Shown here: piece after piece, positions 48,043 to 56,729 of the stretch
Position numbering within the stretch: position 1 is the first letter of the stretch
How the letters are laid out: the number at the start of each line of letters is the position of its first letter
Assembly (NCBI GenBank): GCA_045614565.1
Contig: JAZLDG010000053.1
Location: forward strand, 1 to 64,000
Source: Scatosoma sp045614565
GTDB lineage: Bacteria > Bacillota > Clostridia > Christensenellales > Borkfalkiaceae
Direction of reading: 5' to 3'
Length of the DNA stretch: 64,000 bases
Made by a program: the position numbers and the translations under genes
Notes under the pieces: model-generated
Told to the model about the DNA's origin: nothing
Database searches by the model: none
Seen by the model: only the letters and a program-made list of their open reading frames with translations

Positions 48043-50142
48043 ATGCCAAATTTAGAAAACAGCAAAGTATTCAAAACGGAATACGCAGGTAAAGAACTGA
48101 TCGTAGAACTCGGTAAGTATGCGGAACAAGCCAACGGCGCGTGCTTGGTGCGTTGCGGCGATACCGCGGTAAACGTTACCGTATGTATGAGCGAAACGGC
48201 GAGAGAAGGAATGGACTTCTTCCCCCTTTCCGTTGACTACGAAGAAAAGATGTTCGCCGTAGGTAAAATCCCCGGCGGTTTCAAAAAACGCGAAGGCAGA
48301 GCGTCCGATAAGGCGATCTTGACCAGCCGTTTGATCGATAGACCCATTCGTCCCCTTTTCCCGAAAGGAATTTTCAACGACGTAGTCGTGGTTGCGACCG
48401 CGCTTTCCGTTGATCCCGATATCGCACCCGAGCCTTTGGCAATGATCGGCTCGTCCGTTGCGCTTTCTATCTCTGATATTCCTTGGGCAGGTCCTACGGG
48501 TTCGGTCGTCGTTGGTATGGTTGACGGTCAATACGTGATCAATCCCAACGTAGAAGAAAGAGCAAAGAGTGCGATTCATCTCAACCTTGCAGGTACGAAA
48601 GACGCGATTTTGATGATCGAAGCAGGCGCGAACGAAGTTACCGACGCGGAAATGGTTGGCGCGATTATGTACGGTCACGAAGAAATTAAGAAGATTTGCG
48701 CTTGGATCGAAGAAATCGCAAAAGTTGCGGGCAAACCCAAGAAGGAAATGGAATTCTACCATATCCCCGAAGATTTGGACGCGGCGGTAAAAGCGTACGG
48801 CTACGAAAAATTAGAAGCGGCGCTCGATACCTTCGACCGTCAGGAAAGACAAGTCCGTCAAGCGGCGGCTGAAAAAGAAATCATCGAACATTTCGCGGAA
48901 ATTTATCCCGATCAAATGCGCGAAGTGAAAGATTCCATTTACTATATCGTAAAAGGCATCGTTCGCGCGAAGATTTTTGACAAGGGTATCCGTCCCGACG
49001 GCAGAACGCTGAAAGAAGTTCGTCCTATTTGGTGCGAACACGGCGTATTGCCCAGAGTACACGGCTCGGCGGTGTTCACGCGCGGTCAAACGCAAGCGCT
49101 TACCACCTGTACGCTCGGTATGCTCGGCGAAGCGCAGAGAATGGAAGGTCTTGACGAAGAAGAAGAAAAGAGATATATGCATCAATACAACTTCCCCGGC
49201 TATTCCACGGGCGAAGCAAAACCGCTCCGTAGCCCCGGTCGTCGTGAAATCGGTCACGGTGCGCTCGCAGAACGCGCGCTCGTTCCCGTAATTCCTTCCC
49301 CCGAAGAATTCCCGTACGCAATTCGTGTCGTATCCGATATTATGTCGTCCAACGGCTCTTCGTCGATGGCTTCCGTTTGCGGTTCTACGATGTCGCTTAT
49401 GGACGCAGGCGTGCCCATTAAAGCACCCGTTGCAGGTTGCGCTATGGGTCTTATCAAAGATCCCGAAACGGGCAAATACGTCATTATGACGGATATCCAA
49501 GGCTTGGAAGATTTCCTTGGCGATATGGACTTCAAGGTAGCGGGTACGGAAAAGGGTATCACGGCTATTCAAATGGATATCAAGATTAAGGGTATTTCCG
49601 AAGAAATTATGTTGGACGCAATCGCGCAGGCGCAAGAAGCAAGACGCCATATCCTTGGCAAAATGCTCGAATGTATCCCTGCCGTTAAGGACGAGCTTTC
49701 CCCGTATGCGCCCAAGATCATCACCTTCAAAATCAATCCTGAAAAGATCGGTGACGTCGTTGGTAAGCAAGGTAAGGTTATCAACAAGATTATCGAACAA
49801 ACGGGTACGAAGATCGATATCGAAGAAGACGGTACGGTATGTATCGCTTGCTTTGGCGACGTTGCGAATGCAAACCGCGCGAAAGCAATCGTCGAATCCA
49901 TCGCGCACGATCCCGAAGTGGGCGATATGTTCGTCGGCGTAGTCGTTCGTATCCTTTCCAAGGTCGGCGCGTTCGTTGAATTTGCTCCCGGTAAAGACGG
50001 TATGATCCACATTTCCAAGCTTTCCGAACAAAGAGTAAATCAAGTCGAAGACGTGCTCAATATCGGCGACAAGGTGAAAGTAGAAATCATCAAGATCGGC
50101 GAAAAGGGTATCGACTTGCGCTTGCTTGAAAAAATGGACTAA
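48043..50142 (+). CDS. pnp: Polyribonucleotide nucleotidyltransferase
   Basis: A 699-residue PNPase. Two RNase PH-like halves (VDYEEKMFAVGKIPGGFKKR; GQTQALTTCTLGMLGEAQRM, RREIGHGALAERAL, SSMASVCGSTMSLMDAGVPI), a KH domain (IGDVVGKQGKVINKIIEQTG) and an S1 domain (DMFVGVVVRILSKVGAFVEF) are in the usual order. It degrades RNA 3' to 5' using phosphate. RBS AAGGAG. Confidence 0.97.
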   Translation: MPNLENSKVFKTEYAGKELIVELGKYAEQANGACLVRCGDTAVNVTVCMSETAREGMDFFPLSVDYEEKMFAVGKIPGGFKKREGRASDKAILTSRLIDRPIRPLFPKGIFNDVVVVATALSVDPDIAPEPLAMIGSSVALSISDIPWAGPTGSVVVGMVDGQYVINPNVEERAKSAIHLNLAGTKDAILMIEAGANEVTDAEMVGAIMYGHEEIKKICAWIEEIAKVAGKPKKEMEFYHIPEDLDAAVKAYGYEKLEAALDTFDRQERQVRQAAAEKEIIEHFAEIYPDQMREVKDSIYYIVKGIVRAKIFDKGIRPDGRTLKEVRPIWCEHGVLPRVHGSAVFTRGQTQALTTCTLGMLGEAQRMEGLDEEEEKRYMHQYNFPGYSTGEAKPLRSPGRREIGHGALAERALVPVIPSPEEFPYAIRVVSDIMSSNGSSSMASVCGSTMSLMDAGVPIKAPVAGCAMGLIKDPETGKYVIMTDIQGLEDFLGDMDFKVAGTEKGITAIQMDIKIKGISEEIMLDAIAQAQEARRHILGKMLECIPAVKDELSPYAPKIITFKINPEKIGDVVGKQGKVINKIIEQTGTKIDIEEDGTVCIACFGDVANANRAKAIVESIAHDPEVGDMFVGVVVRILSKVGAFVEFAPGKDGMIHISKLSEQRVNQVEDVLNIGDKVKVEIIKIGEKGIDLRLLEKMD

Positions 50143-50154
50143 TAGAAAAATCGA

Positions 50155-50187
50155 TAATCCCGACCGTGCATAGCGGTTGGGATTTTT
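50155..50187 (+). terminator. Terminator of pnp
   Basis: AATCCCGACCG / CGGTTGGGATT stem (one G-U) followed by TTT. Confidence 0.8.
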
Positions 50188-50208
50188 CGTTTACGTTTTG
50201 TATTTGTG

Positions 50209-50237
50209 TTGACAAAAGCAAAGCAGTATAGTATAAT
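50209..50237 (+). promoter_or_regulatory. Promoter of a leaderless glycosyltransferase gene
   Basis: TTGACA (50209-50214), 17-bp spacer, TATAAT (50232-50237). The ATG begins 7 bases after the -10 box, at the expected transcription start. Confidence 0.85.
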
Positions 50238-50243
50238 GGAATT

Positions 50244-51176
50244 ATGGTTAAATATTCTATTGTCGTACCCGCCTATAACGAAGAAAAAAGCCTGCGTTTA
50301 TTTTACGACGCGGTCACGGCTGCGTTTAGCTCGACGGGGGAAAATTACGAACTGATTTTTATAAACGACGGTAGCAGGGACGGAACGAAAGAGATTTTGG
50401 ACGAACTTGCCGCCGCGGATAAACGCGTAAAAGTATGCCACTTTTCCCGAAATTTCGGACAGCAAGCCGCACTTTTGTGCGGGCTTGAAAAGTCGAGCGG
50501 GGAAGCCGTAATCGCAATGGACGCGGATTTGCAAGATCCGCCTGAAACTGCGCTTTTAATGATAGAGAAATGGAAAGAAGGCTATGAAATCGTCCACGGC
50601 AAGCGCAAGACGCGTACGGGCGAAACGGCGTTCAAAAAACGGACGGCAGCGGCGTATTACCGTTTCGTGCGCAAAATTACAGGCTTGGATATCGCGCAGG
50701 ATTCGGGGGATTTCAAGCTGTACGACCGCAAGGTCGTGCAAGCGATTTTAGCTATGCCCGAGCACGATCGCTTGCTTCGCATACAAACGGGTTGGGTGGG
50801 CTTCAAGCAAACAGCCGTGGAATTTGACCGTCCTGAACGCGTGGCGGGAGAAACGCATTATACCTTAAAAAAGATGGTCAAGCTTGCCCAAGCGGGGGTG
50901 TTCCCCAACACCGATTATACACTTTCCTTGCCCTTAAAAATCTCGCTCGCGTTGAGCTTTGCAAGCCTTGCGTGCTTTATCACCTTTATCGTGCTTGCGT
51001 GCTGCGGGGTGAATTTCGGCGGGCTGACGGCGTGGCTGTTCCCGACGGTCGGGCTTGCGACGGGTATTATCACCTTTTGCCAAGGACTTGCGAATATTCA
51101 TACGGGTATGATTTATAAAGAAGTGCAAAACCGCCCGAAATATATTATCACCGAAGAAAAAAATTTCAACGATTAA
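50244..51176 (+). CDS. GtrB/DPM-like family 2 glycosyltransferase
   Basis: A 310-residue GT2 enzyme: KYSIVVPAYNEEKSLRLFYD, FINDGSRDGT, the metal-binding AMDADLQDP (D93, D95), GLDIAQDSGDFKLYDRKVV and VEFDRPERVAGETHYTLKKM. Two C-terminal membrane helices (about 231-255 and 263-285) place it in the bactoprenol/dolichol-phosphate glucosyl- or mannosyltransferase group. It should load a sugar on undecaprenyl phosphate for surface glycan decoration. The mRNA appears leaderless, with no Shine-Dalgarno. A hairpin, ATGCTCC..GGAGCAT (51180-51223), follows. Confidence 0.9.
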   Translation: MVKYSIVVPAYNEEKSLRLFYDAVTAAFSSTGENYELIFINDGSRDGTKEILDELAAADKRVKVCHFSRNFGQQAALLCGLEKSSGEAVIAMDADLQDPPETALLMIEKWKEGYEIVHGKRKTRTGETAFKKRTAAAYYRFVRKITGLDIAQDSGDFKLYDRKVVQAILAMPEHDRLLRIQTGWVGFKQTAVEFDRPERVAGETHYTLKKMVKLAQAGVFPNTDYTLSLPLKISLALSFASLACFITFIVLACCGVNFGGLTAWLFPTVGLATGIITFCQGLANIHTGMIYKEVQNRPKYIITEEKNFND

Positions 51177-51239
51177 AAAATGCTCCATTTTACGCGCGTA
51201 TAAAAACCGTAAAGTGGAGCATACTCATTGAGCGCGTTG

Positions 51240-51257
51240 TATTCCTTTATAGTATAC
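51240..51257 (+). repeat. 18-base motif shared with 26327-26344, before sigG
   Basis: TATTCCTTTATAGTATAC is identical to the sequence upstream of the aminotransferase gene. Here it overlaps a possible promoter (TTGAGC at 51228-51233, TAGTAT at 51250-51255, 16-bp spacer). Confidence 0.5.
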
Positions 51258-51303
51258 ATAGCCGAAAAACTACATTTTCGGCTGTAAAAAGGAGACGGAA
51301 ACT

Positions 51304-52071
51304 ATGCAAAAAGTAGAAATTTGCGGCGTGGACACGGCGGGCTTACCCAAGCTTTCCAACAAAGAGAACGAAGAACTGATGAAGAAAATTAAACAGGGCG
51401 ACAAGCAAGCGCGAGATACCTTTATCGTGGGGAATATGCGGCTCGTTTTATCGCTCGTCAAGCGTTTTCGCATCAAAAATTTAGGCGCGGACGACGTATT
51501 TCAAGCCGGTTGCGTGGGGCTGATTAAGGCAATCGACGGGTTTGATCTTGGCGTGGGCGTAAAGTTTTCCACGTACGCCGTGCCGATGATCGTGGGGGAG
51601 ATTAAGCGATATCTTCGCGACGGCAATTCTTTGCGCGTGTCGAGATCTATTCGCGATACGGCGTATAGGGCTTTGAAGGCAAGGGAAACGATTGAAAGCC
51701 GCGACGAAGAAGCGACGATTGCGAAAATAGCCGAAGAAATGCAGGTTGCGGAGCGCGAAGTGGTGTACGCGCTGGACGCGATTTCCGATCCCGTATCCAT
51801 TTACGAGCCCGTGTACAACAAGGCGGGCGATACCCTGCTTTTGATGGATCAGCTTTGCGATGACAAGAATACGGACGAGATTTGGACGGAGCACGTCGCG
51901 CTTTCCGAAGCGATCGGAAAATTAGGCGAGCGAGAAAAGAAAATTTTATTTTTAAGATACTACGAAGGCAAAACGCAAACGGAAATTTCGCAAGAAGTGG
52001 GCATTTCGCAAGCGCAGGTTTCGCGTTTGGAGAAAAACGCCCTGCAAAATATCAAGCTGAATATTTCTTAA
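51304..52071 (+). CDS. sigG: Sporulation sigma factor sigma-G
   Basis: A 255-residue sigma-70 family factor lacking region 1. The N-terminal KVEICGVDT is the mark of sigma-G. Region 2: RLVLSLVKRF, GADDVFQAGCVGLIKAIDGF, VKFSTYAVPMIVGEIKRYLR; region 3: LRVSRSIRDTAYRALKARET; region 4: LGEREKKILFLRYYEGKTQT with the HTH EISQEVGISQAQVSRLEK. It directs late forespore transcription. The usual spoIIGA-sigE neighbours are not here; it sits between a glycosyltransferase gene and dnaK. RBS AAAAGGAG. Whether the organism sporulates cannot be judged from this gene alone. Confidence 0.9.
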   Translation: MQKVEICGVDTAGLPKLSNKENEELMKKIKQGDKQARDTFIVGNMRLVLSLVKRFRIKNLGADDVFQAGCVGLIKAIDGFDLGVGVKFSTYAVPMIVGEIKRYLRDGNSLRVSRSIRDTAYRALKARETIESRDEEATIAKIAEEMQVAEREVVYALDAISDPVSIYEPVYNKAGDTLLLMDQLCDDKNTDEIWTEHVALSEAIGKLGEREKKILFLRYYEGKTQTEISQEVGISQAQVSRLEKNALQNIKLNIS

Positions 52072-52078
52072 ACGGACG

Positions 52079-52106
52079 AGCGGGACGAAAAGTTCCGCTT
52101 TTCTTG
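52079..52106 (+). terminator. Terminator of sigG
   Basis: AGCGGGAC / GTTCCGCT stem (one G-U) followed by TTTCTT. Confidence 0.65.
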
Positions 52107-52225
52107 TAAATATTTTCAAAAAAATTTTATTTTCTTGTTTAAGAGTGTTTTGCCGCGGTTACATATAAATTGTAAAAAAGAATTGCGCGGCGAGATGCGC
52201 CGCAAACAAAAGGAGAACAATTATT

Positions 52226-54019
52226 ATGGCAGGTAAAGTTATCGGTATTGACCTTGGTACTACCAACTCGTGCGTAGCGGTTATGGAAGGCGGCGAACCC
52301 GTCGTTATCGCGAATGCAGAAGGCGCAAGAACGACTCCGTCCGTCGTTTCGTTCCAAAAAGACGGATCGCGCGTAGTCGGTCAAGCGGCAAAGCGTCAGG
52401 CGGTTGCTAACCCCGACAAAACCGTTATTTCTATCAAACGGCATATGGGCTCGGATTATAAAGTAAAAATTGACGATAAGGACTATTCCCCGCAGGAAAT
52501 TTCCGCAATGACGCTTGCGAAGCTCAAAGCGGACGCGGAAGCGTATTTAGGACAAAAGGTAACCGAAGCGGTTATCACTTGCCCTGCGTATTTCTCGGAT
52601 AGCCAACGTCAAGCGACCAAAGACGCGGGTAAAATCGCGGGCTTGAACGTGCTTCGTATCATCAACGAGCCGACGGCGGCTGCGCTTGCGTACGGTCTTG
52701 ATAAGGATAAGGGCGGCAAGGTTATGATTTACGACCTTGGCGGCGGTACGTTCGACGTTTCCATTTTGGAAATTTCCGACGGCGTATTTGAAGTTCTTGC
52801 AACCAACGGCGACACCAAGCTCGGCGGCGACGGCTGGGATAACAAGATTATGCAATATCTCGTTGACGAGTTCAAGAAAGACAAGGGTATTGACCTTTCC
52901 AAGGACAAAATGGCAATGCAGCGTTTGAAAGAAGCTGCGGAAAAAGCGAAGATCGAGCTTTCGGGTATGAGCTCCACCAACGTGAACTTACCCTTCATTT
53001 CGATGAGCGCGGACGGACCTCAACACCTTGACATCACGCTCACCAAGCAAAAATTTGAAACGATGACCGCGGATTTGTTGGATAGAACGGTTGCGCCTAT
53101 GAAAGCGGCTATGCGCGACGCAGGGCTTTCGTACAGCGACATCGACAAGGTTATTCTCGTCGGCGGTTCGACGCGTATGCCCGCAGTCGTTGCAAAGGTT
53201 AAGGAAGTTACGGGCAAAGAACCGTTCAAGGGTATCAACCCCGACGAATGCGTAGCAATCGGCGCGGCAGTACAAGGCGGCGTATTGACGGGTGAAGTCA
53301 AAGACGTATTGCTTTTGGACGTTACCCCGCTTTCGCTCGGTATCGAAACGCTCGGCGGCGTATTCACGCGTATTATTGACAGAAATACCACGATCCCCGT
53401 AAAGAAGAGCCAAATTTTCTCGACGGCGGCGGACAATCAAACGAGCGTAGACATTCACGTGTTGCAAGGCGAACGCGAATTCTGCAAGGACAATAAAACG
53501 CTCGGCAACTTTATGTTGACGGGTATCGCACCCGCTCCCCGCGGTATACCGCAAATCGAAGTTACCTTCGATATCGACGCAAACGGTATCGTACACGTAA
53601 CGGCGCAGGATAAGGGTACGGGCAAGTCCACGGATATCACGATCACTTCGTCCACCAACCTTTCCGAAGAAGAAATCGATAAAGCGGTTAAGGAAGCGGA
53701 ACAGTTCGCGGAAGAAGACAAGAAGCGTAAAGAAAAGGTAGAAAACAAGAACAAGCTTGACGGTATGATTTTCTCCGTAGAACAAACGATGAGAGATTCG
53801 GGCGACAAGCTCGACGAGAACGACAAGGCTACCTTGCAAGCGGCGATCGACGCGGCGAAGAAAGAGCTTGAAAGCGATGACGACGACCGTATCAAAGCGG
53901 CATACGACAAGCTTATGCAAGACGTACAGCCCGTGTTTGCCAAGCTTTATCAGCAAGCGGGCGCGCAAAACGCGGACGCAGGCGCAAGCAACGACGGCGA
54001 TACGGAATTCCATCAGTAA
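52226..54019 (+). CDS. dnaK: Chaperone DnaK (Hsp70)
   Basis: A 597-residue Hsp70: nucleotide-binding domain with VIGIDLGTTNSCVAVMEGGE, IYDLGGGTFDVSILEI, VILVGGSTRMPAV; linker VLLLDVTPLSLGIETLGG; substrate-binding domain and a helical lid ending with an Asp/Gly-rich tail. Partner dnaJ follows. No hrcA or grpE precedes it and no CIRCE inverted repeat (TTAGCACTC) is visible upstream, so control must differ from the classical Firmicute hrcA operon. RBS AAAGGAG. Confidence 0.97.
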   Translation: MAGKVIGIDLGTTNSCVAVMEGGEPVVIANAEGARTTPSVVSFQKDGSRVVGQAAKRQAVANPDKTVISIKRHMGSDYKVKIDDKDYSPQEISAMTLAKLKADAEAYLGQKVTEAVITCPAYFSDSQRQATKDAGKIAGLNVLRIINEPTAAALAYGLDKDKGGKVMIYDLGGGTFDVSILEISDGVFEVLATNGDTKLGGDGWDNKIMQYLVDEFKKDKGIDLSKDKMAMQRLKEAAEKAKIELSGMSSTNVNLPFISMSADGPQHLDITLTKQKFETMTADLLDRTVAPMKAAMRDAGLSYSDIDKVILVGGSTRMPAVVAKVKEVTGKEPFKGINPDECVAIGAAVQGGVLTGEVKDVLLLDVTPLSLGIETLGGVFTRIIDRNTTIPVKKSQIFSTAADNQTSVDIHVLQGEREFCKDNKTLGNFMLTGIAPAPRGIPQIEVTFDIDANGIVHVTAQDKGTGKSTDITITSSTNLSEEEIDKAVKEAEQFAEEDKKRKEKVENKNKLDGMIFSVEQTMRDSGDKLDENDKATLQAAIDAAKKELESDDDDRIKAAYDKLMQDVQPVFAKLYQQAGAQNADAGASNDGDTEFHQ

Positions 54020-54131
54020 TCGGCTTCAACGCGTACACGGTATGCGTGCATAGATAAAAAATACGGTTCGGGTTTGGCGTTGTAGTCAAACCCGTATGCC
54101 TTATAAAGCGGTAGGGTATAAAGGTACTATT

Positions 54132-55274
54132 ATGGCGGAAAAGAAAAATTATTACGAAACACTGGGTGTGGATAAAAAAGCTACGCCCGAAGAAATTAAG
54201 GCGGCATATAGAAAGCTTGCGATGAAATACCACCCCGACAGAAACCAAGGCAACGCGGAAGCGGCGGAAAAGTTCAAGGAAATCAACGAAGCGCACGAAA
54301 CGCTGTCCGATCAACAAAAACGCGCGGCGTACGATTACGAGCTTGAACACCCCGGTATGGGCGGCTTTGGCGGCGGTGGCGGTTTTGAAGGATTCGGCGG
54401 GTTTGGCGATATTTTCAGCGACATTTTCGGCGGCGGCTTTGGCTTTGGCGGCGGTACGCGCGCGGCGCGCTCGGAAGTGGGCGAAGATATCCAAAAGGAA
54501 ATGACGCTTTCCTTTATGGACGCGGCGAAAGGCTGTAAAAAAACGTTATCGTATACCCGAAACGAAAGCTGTTCGGCTTGTCGCGGTACGGGCGCGAAAA
54601 ACGGTACGGAATATACCACTTGCGCGAGATGTCACGGTCAAGGCGTGGTGCAGCAAGTCCAAAATACGATGTTCGGGCGTACCATTCGTCAAATGGTTTG
54701 CCCCGAATGCGGCGGCAACGGGCGTACGATCAAGGAAAAATGTCCCGATTGTAAAGGAAAAGGCTATCAACGCAAGGAAACGAGCGTCACGGTTGAAATT
54801 CCCGCGGGCGTGGATACGAACAGCTATATGAAGAAAAAGGGCTACGGTCAAGCCGCGCCAAACGGCGGTCAGGCGGGGGATTTGATTATCGTTTTCCGCG
54901 TCGAGCCGCATAAAATGTTCGTGCGCGATCGGTTTGACTTGAAGCTGGATTTGCCTATTTCCTTTAAGACGGCTGCGCTTGGCGGTACGGTGAAAGTGCC
55001 GACCGTGGACGACACGTTTGAGTTCACCATTCCCGAAGGGACGCAAAGCGGTCAAGTCTTTACCATACGCGGTAAAGGGATTAAATCGGCGCGGGGCGGT
55101 ACGGGCAATTTGATTTTGCGCGTCATCGTTGAAGTGCCTACGCGGCTTTCGAGAGATCAAAAACGGGAGATTGAAAAGCTGGATAAAGAGCTTGAAATCA
55201 AACAACACGAAAGAATGAGAAAATACGCTGACAATATGGAAGCGTTATACGGCGAAAAACCGTTTGAAAAGTAA
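54132..55274 (+). CDS. dnaJ: Co-chaperone DnaJ
   Basis: A 380-residue type I DnaJ. J domain at 5-70 with YHPDRN, a Gly/Phe-rich linker (about 78-120), four zinc-finger repeats CSACRGTG, CARCHGQG, CPECGGNG, CPDCKGKG, then the substrate-binding C-terminus. Start ATG 54132 gives MAEKKNYYETLGVDKKATPE, as in the family; an ATG at 54096 would add 12 residues with no family match. A hairpin CGGGTTTG / CAAACCCG lies between dnaK and dnaJ. Confidence 0.96.
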   Translation: MAEKKNYYETLGVDKKATPEEIKAAYRKLAMKYHPDRNQGNAEAAEKFKEINEAHETLSDQQKRAAYDYELEHPGMGGFGGGGGFEGFGGFGDIFSDIFGGGFGFGGGTRAARSEVGEDIQKEMTLSFMDAAKGCKKTLSYTRNESCSACRGTGAKNGTEYTTCARCHGQGVVQQVQNTMFGRTIRQMVCPECGGNGRTIKEKCPDCKGKGYQRKETSVTVEIPAGVDTNSYMKKKGYGQAAPNGGQAGDLIIVFRVEPHKMFVRDRFDLKLDLPISFKTAALGGTVKVPTVDDTFEFTIPEGTQSGQVFTIRGKGIKSARGGTGNLILRVIVEVPTRLSRDQKREIEKLDKELEIKQHERMRKYADNMEALYGEKPFEK

Positions 55275-55279
55275 AATAA

Positions 55280-55315
55280 ACCCCGCGGCTTGTGTAGCCG
55301 CGGGGTAAGTTTTAG
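55280..55315. terminator. Convergent terminator of dnaJ and uppP
   Basis: ACCCCGCGGC / GCCGCGGGGT, 7-base loop, with T-rich flanks on both strands. Confidence 0.8.
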
Positions 55316-55323
55316 AGTATGGA

Positions 55324-56184
55324 TTAGGCGAACATCGGCGGAAGCACGAGCGTTGCAATCACGACCGCGCCGAGCGCGATACGGTACCAACCAAAAACCT
55401 TGAAATCGTGCTTGCGGACGAAATTCATTAAGAATTTAATTACGAGCAAGGACACGGCAAAGGCAACTGCCGCGCCGATGAGTAAATACCCAAATTCCGC
55501 GCCCGTAAAGCCGCCGCTTTCAAGTAAAAATTTCAAGAGCTTGATGGCACTTGCGCCGACCATAACGGGAATGGCAAGGTAAAAGGTGAATTCCGCGCCG
55601 GCGGGGCGGGCAACGCCGATGAGCAACGCGCCCAAAATCGTCGCGCCTGAGCGGGAAGTACCGGGGATTAGAGAAAGGACTTGGAACGCGCCGATAACGA
55701 GCGCGTGTTTATAAGTAATCCCGTCCGTCGTTTGGATAGGAAAGGTCGTGTTTTGGTTTCTCTTTTCAATCAAAATAAACGCTACGCCGTAGATAATCAA
55801 GGTCAACGCAATAACGAGCGGTGTATGTAAATAAGCTTCTAAAATATCGTCCAAAAGAATACCGATTACGCCCGCGGGGATACACGCGACGAGTACTTTG
55901 CCCCAAAGCGAAAGCACGGTTTTATCCGTTACGATTTTTCTTTCCCCGTTTTCGGCGGTTTCCTTATGCCAAGGGAACAAATTTTTGAAAAACGCAACGA
56001 CGACGGCGAGTATCGCACCGAGCTGAATGACGACGAAAAACATTTCCTTAAATGCGTCCGTTGCGTTGAGCGTAAAAAGCTCGTCTACGAGCAGAAGATG
56101 CCCCGTGCTGGACACGGGCAACCATTCGGTCACGCCTTCCACGATACCGAGAAAAATAACTTTCAAAATTTCAAGAATATCCAT
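55324..56184 (-). CDS. uppP: Undecaprenyl-diphosphate phosphatase
   Basis: A 286-residue integral membrane BacA/UppP. The two active-site regions are GIVEGVTEWLPVSSTGHLLL (about 14-33) and LIPGTSRSGATILGALLIGV (about 171-190). It recycles the lipid carrier for peptidoglycan and other surface polymers and gives bacitracin tolerance. Monocistronic with own promoter, RBS AAGGAAG. Confidence 0.97.
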   Translation of the reverse strand: MDILEILKVIFLGIVEGVTEWLPVSSTGHLLLVDELFTLNATDAFKEMFFVVIQLGAILAVVVAFFKNLFPWHKETAENGERKIVTDKTVLSLWGKVLVACIPAGVIGILLDDILEAYLHTPLVIALTLIIYGVAFILIEKRNQNTTFPIQTTDGITYKHALVIGAFQVLSLIPGTSRSGATILGALLIGVARPAGAEFTFYLAIPVMVGASAIKLLKFLLESGGFTGAEFGYLLIGAAVAFAVSLLVIKFLMNFVRKHDFKVFGWYRIALGAVVIATLVLPPMFA

Positions 56185-56206
56185 AAATTATAACTTCCTT
56201 TTCTTT

Positions 56207-56235
56207 ATTATATCACGAAAACGGGCAAAAGTCCA
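56207..56235 (-). promoter_or_regulatory. Promoter of uppP
   Basis: On the minus strand TGGACT (56230-56235), 17-bp spacer, TATAAT (56207-56212). Confidence 0.65.
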
Positions 56236-56286
56236 TTATTTTATGCAAAAAAAGTCCAAAATCGCTCGTTTTTTTCATACAAGCGA

Positions 56287-56315
56287 TTGCAAAAATTGTG
56301 GAAATATGTTATAAT
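56287..56315 (+). promoter_or_regulatory. Promoter of csp
   Basis: TTGCAA (56287-56292), 17-bp spacer, TATAAT (56310-56315); ~60-base leader follows. Confidence 0.75.
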
Positions 56316-56376
56316 AATAGCATAGCTTATGAAAAACGGTTTCGTAAGACAAAAAAAGTATTCGGAGGGTTGGAAA

Positions 56377-56589
56377 ATGAGTCAGGGCACGGTCAAGTGG
56401 TTTAATGCGGAGAAAGGCTACGGCTTTATCGCAAACGACGAGGGTGGCGACGACGTATTCGTACATTTTTCCGCAATCGTAGCGGAAGGGTACAGACGTC
56501 TGAAAGAAGGGCAAAAAGTTTCGTTTGAAATCGAAACGGATCCCAAAAATCCCGAAAAACTGCGCGCGACGAACGTCGTGGCGTTGTAA
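56377..56589 (+). CDS. Cold shock protein
   Basis: A 70-residue CspA-type OB-fold protein: GTVKWFNAEKGYGFIANDEG (RNP1) and DDVFVHFSAI (RNP2). RNA chaperone that melts mRNA structure. GGAGG 8 bases before ATG 56377 decides the start. Strong monocistronic promoter and terminator. Confidence 0.95.
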   Translation: MSQGTVKWFNAEKGYGFIANDEGGDDVFVHFSAIVAEGYRRLKEGQKVSFEIETDPKNPEKLRATNVVAL

Positions 56590-56593
56590 AGGA

Positions 56594-56628
56594 AAAAACC
56601 GCGGCGATCTTCGTCGCGGTTTTTTTAT
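56594..56628 (+). terminator. Terminator of csp
   Basis: AAACCGCGGCGA..TCGTCGCGGTTT stem followed by seven T. Confidence 0.85.
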
Positions 56629-56658
56629 TGAAAATAAAATACAAATCCTTTTACGGGC

Positions 56659-56687
56659 TTGACAATAGCGTGTAAGTATTGTATAAT
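56659..56687 (+). promoter_or_regulatory. Promoter of galK-glpK
   Basis: Perfect consensus: TTGACA (56659-56664), 17-bp spacer, TATAAT (56682-56687). Confidence 0.85.
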
Positions 56688-56729
56688 GTAATCACGCAAA
56701 AGCGTAAAGAAATAGTGAGGCGTAGAAAT

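Noticed and set aside
48811..50043. A 410-codon open frame antisense to pnp, and a 341-codon one antisense to dnaK (52988-54013)
   Set aside because: These are shadows created by codon bias of strongly conserved genes on the other strand; they lack ribosome binding sites and family resemblance.
52140..52225. CIRCE heat-shock operator before dnaK
   Set aside because: No TTAGCACTC/GAGTGCTAA pair or close variant is present.
54096..54131. An N-terminal extension of DnaJ from the ATG at 54096
   Set aside because: The added residues have no DnaJ similarity and the family N-terminus begins exactly at 54132.
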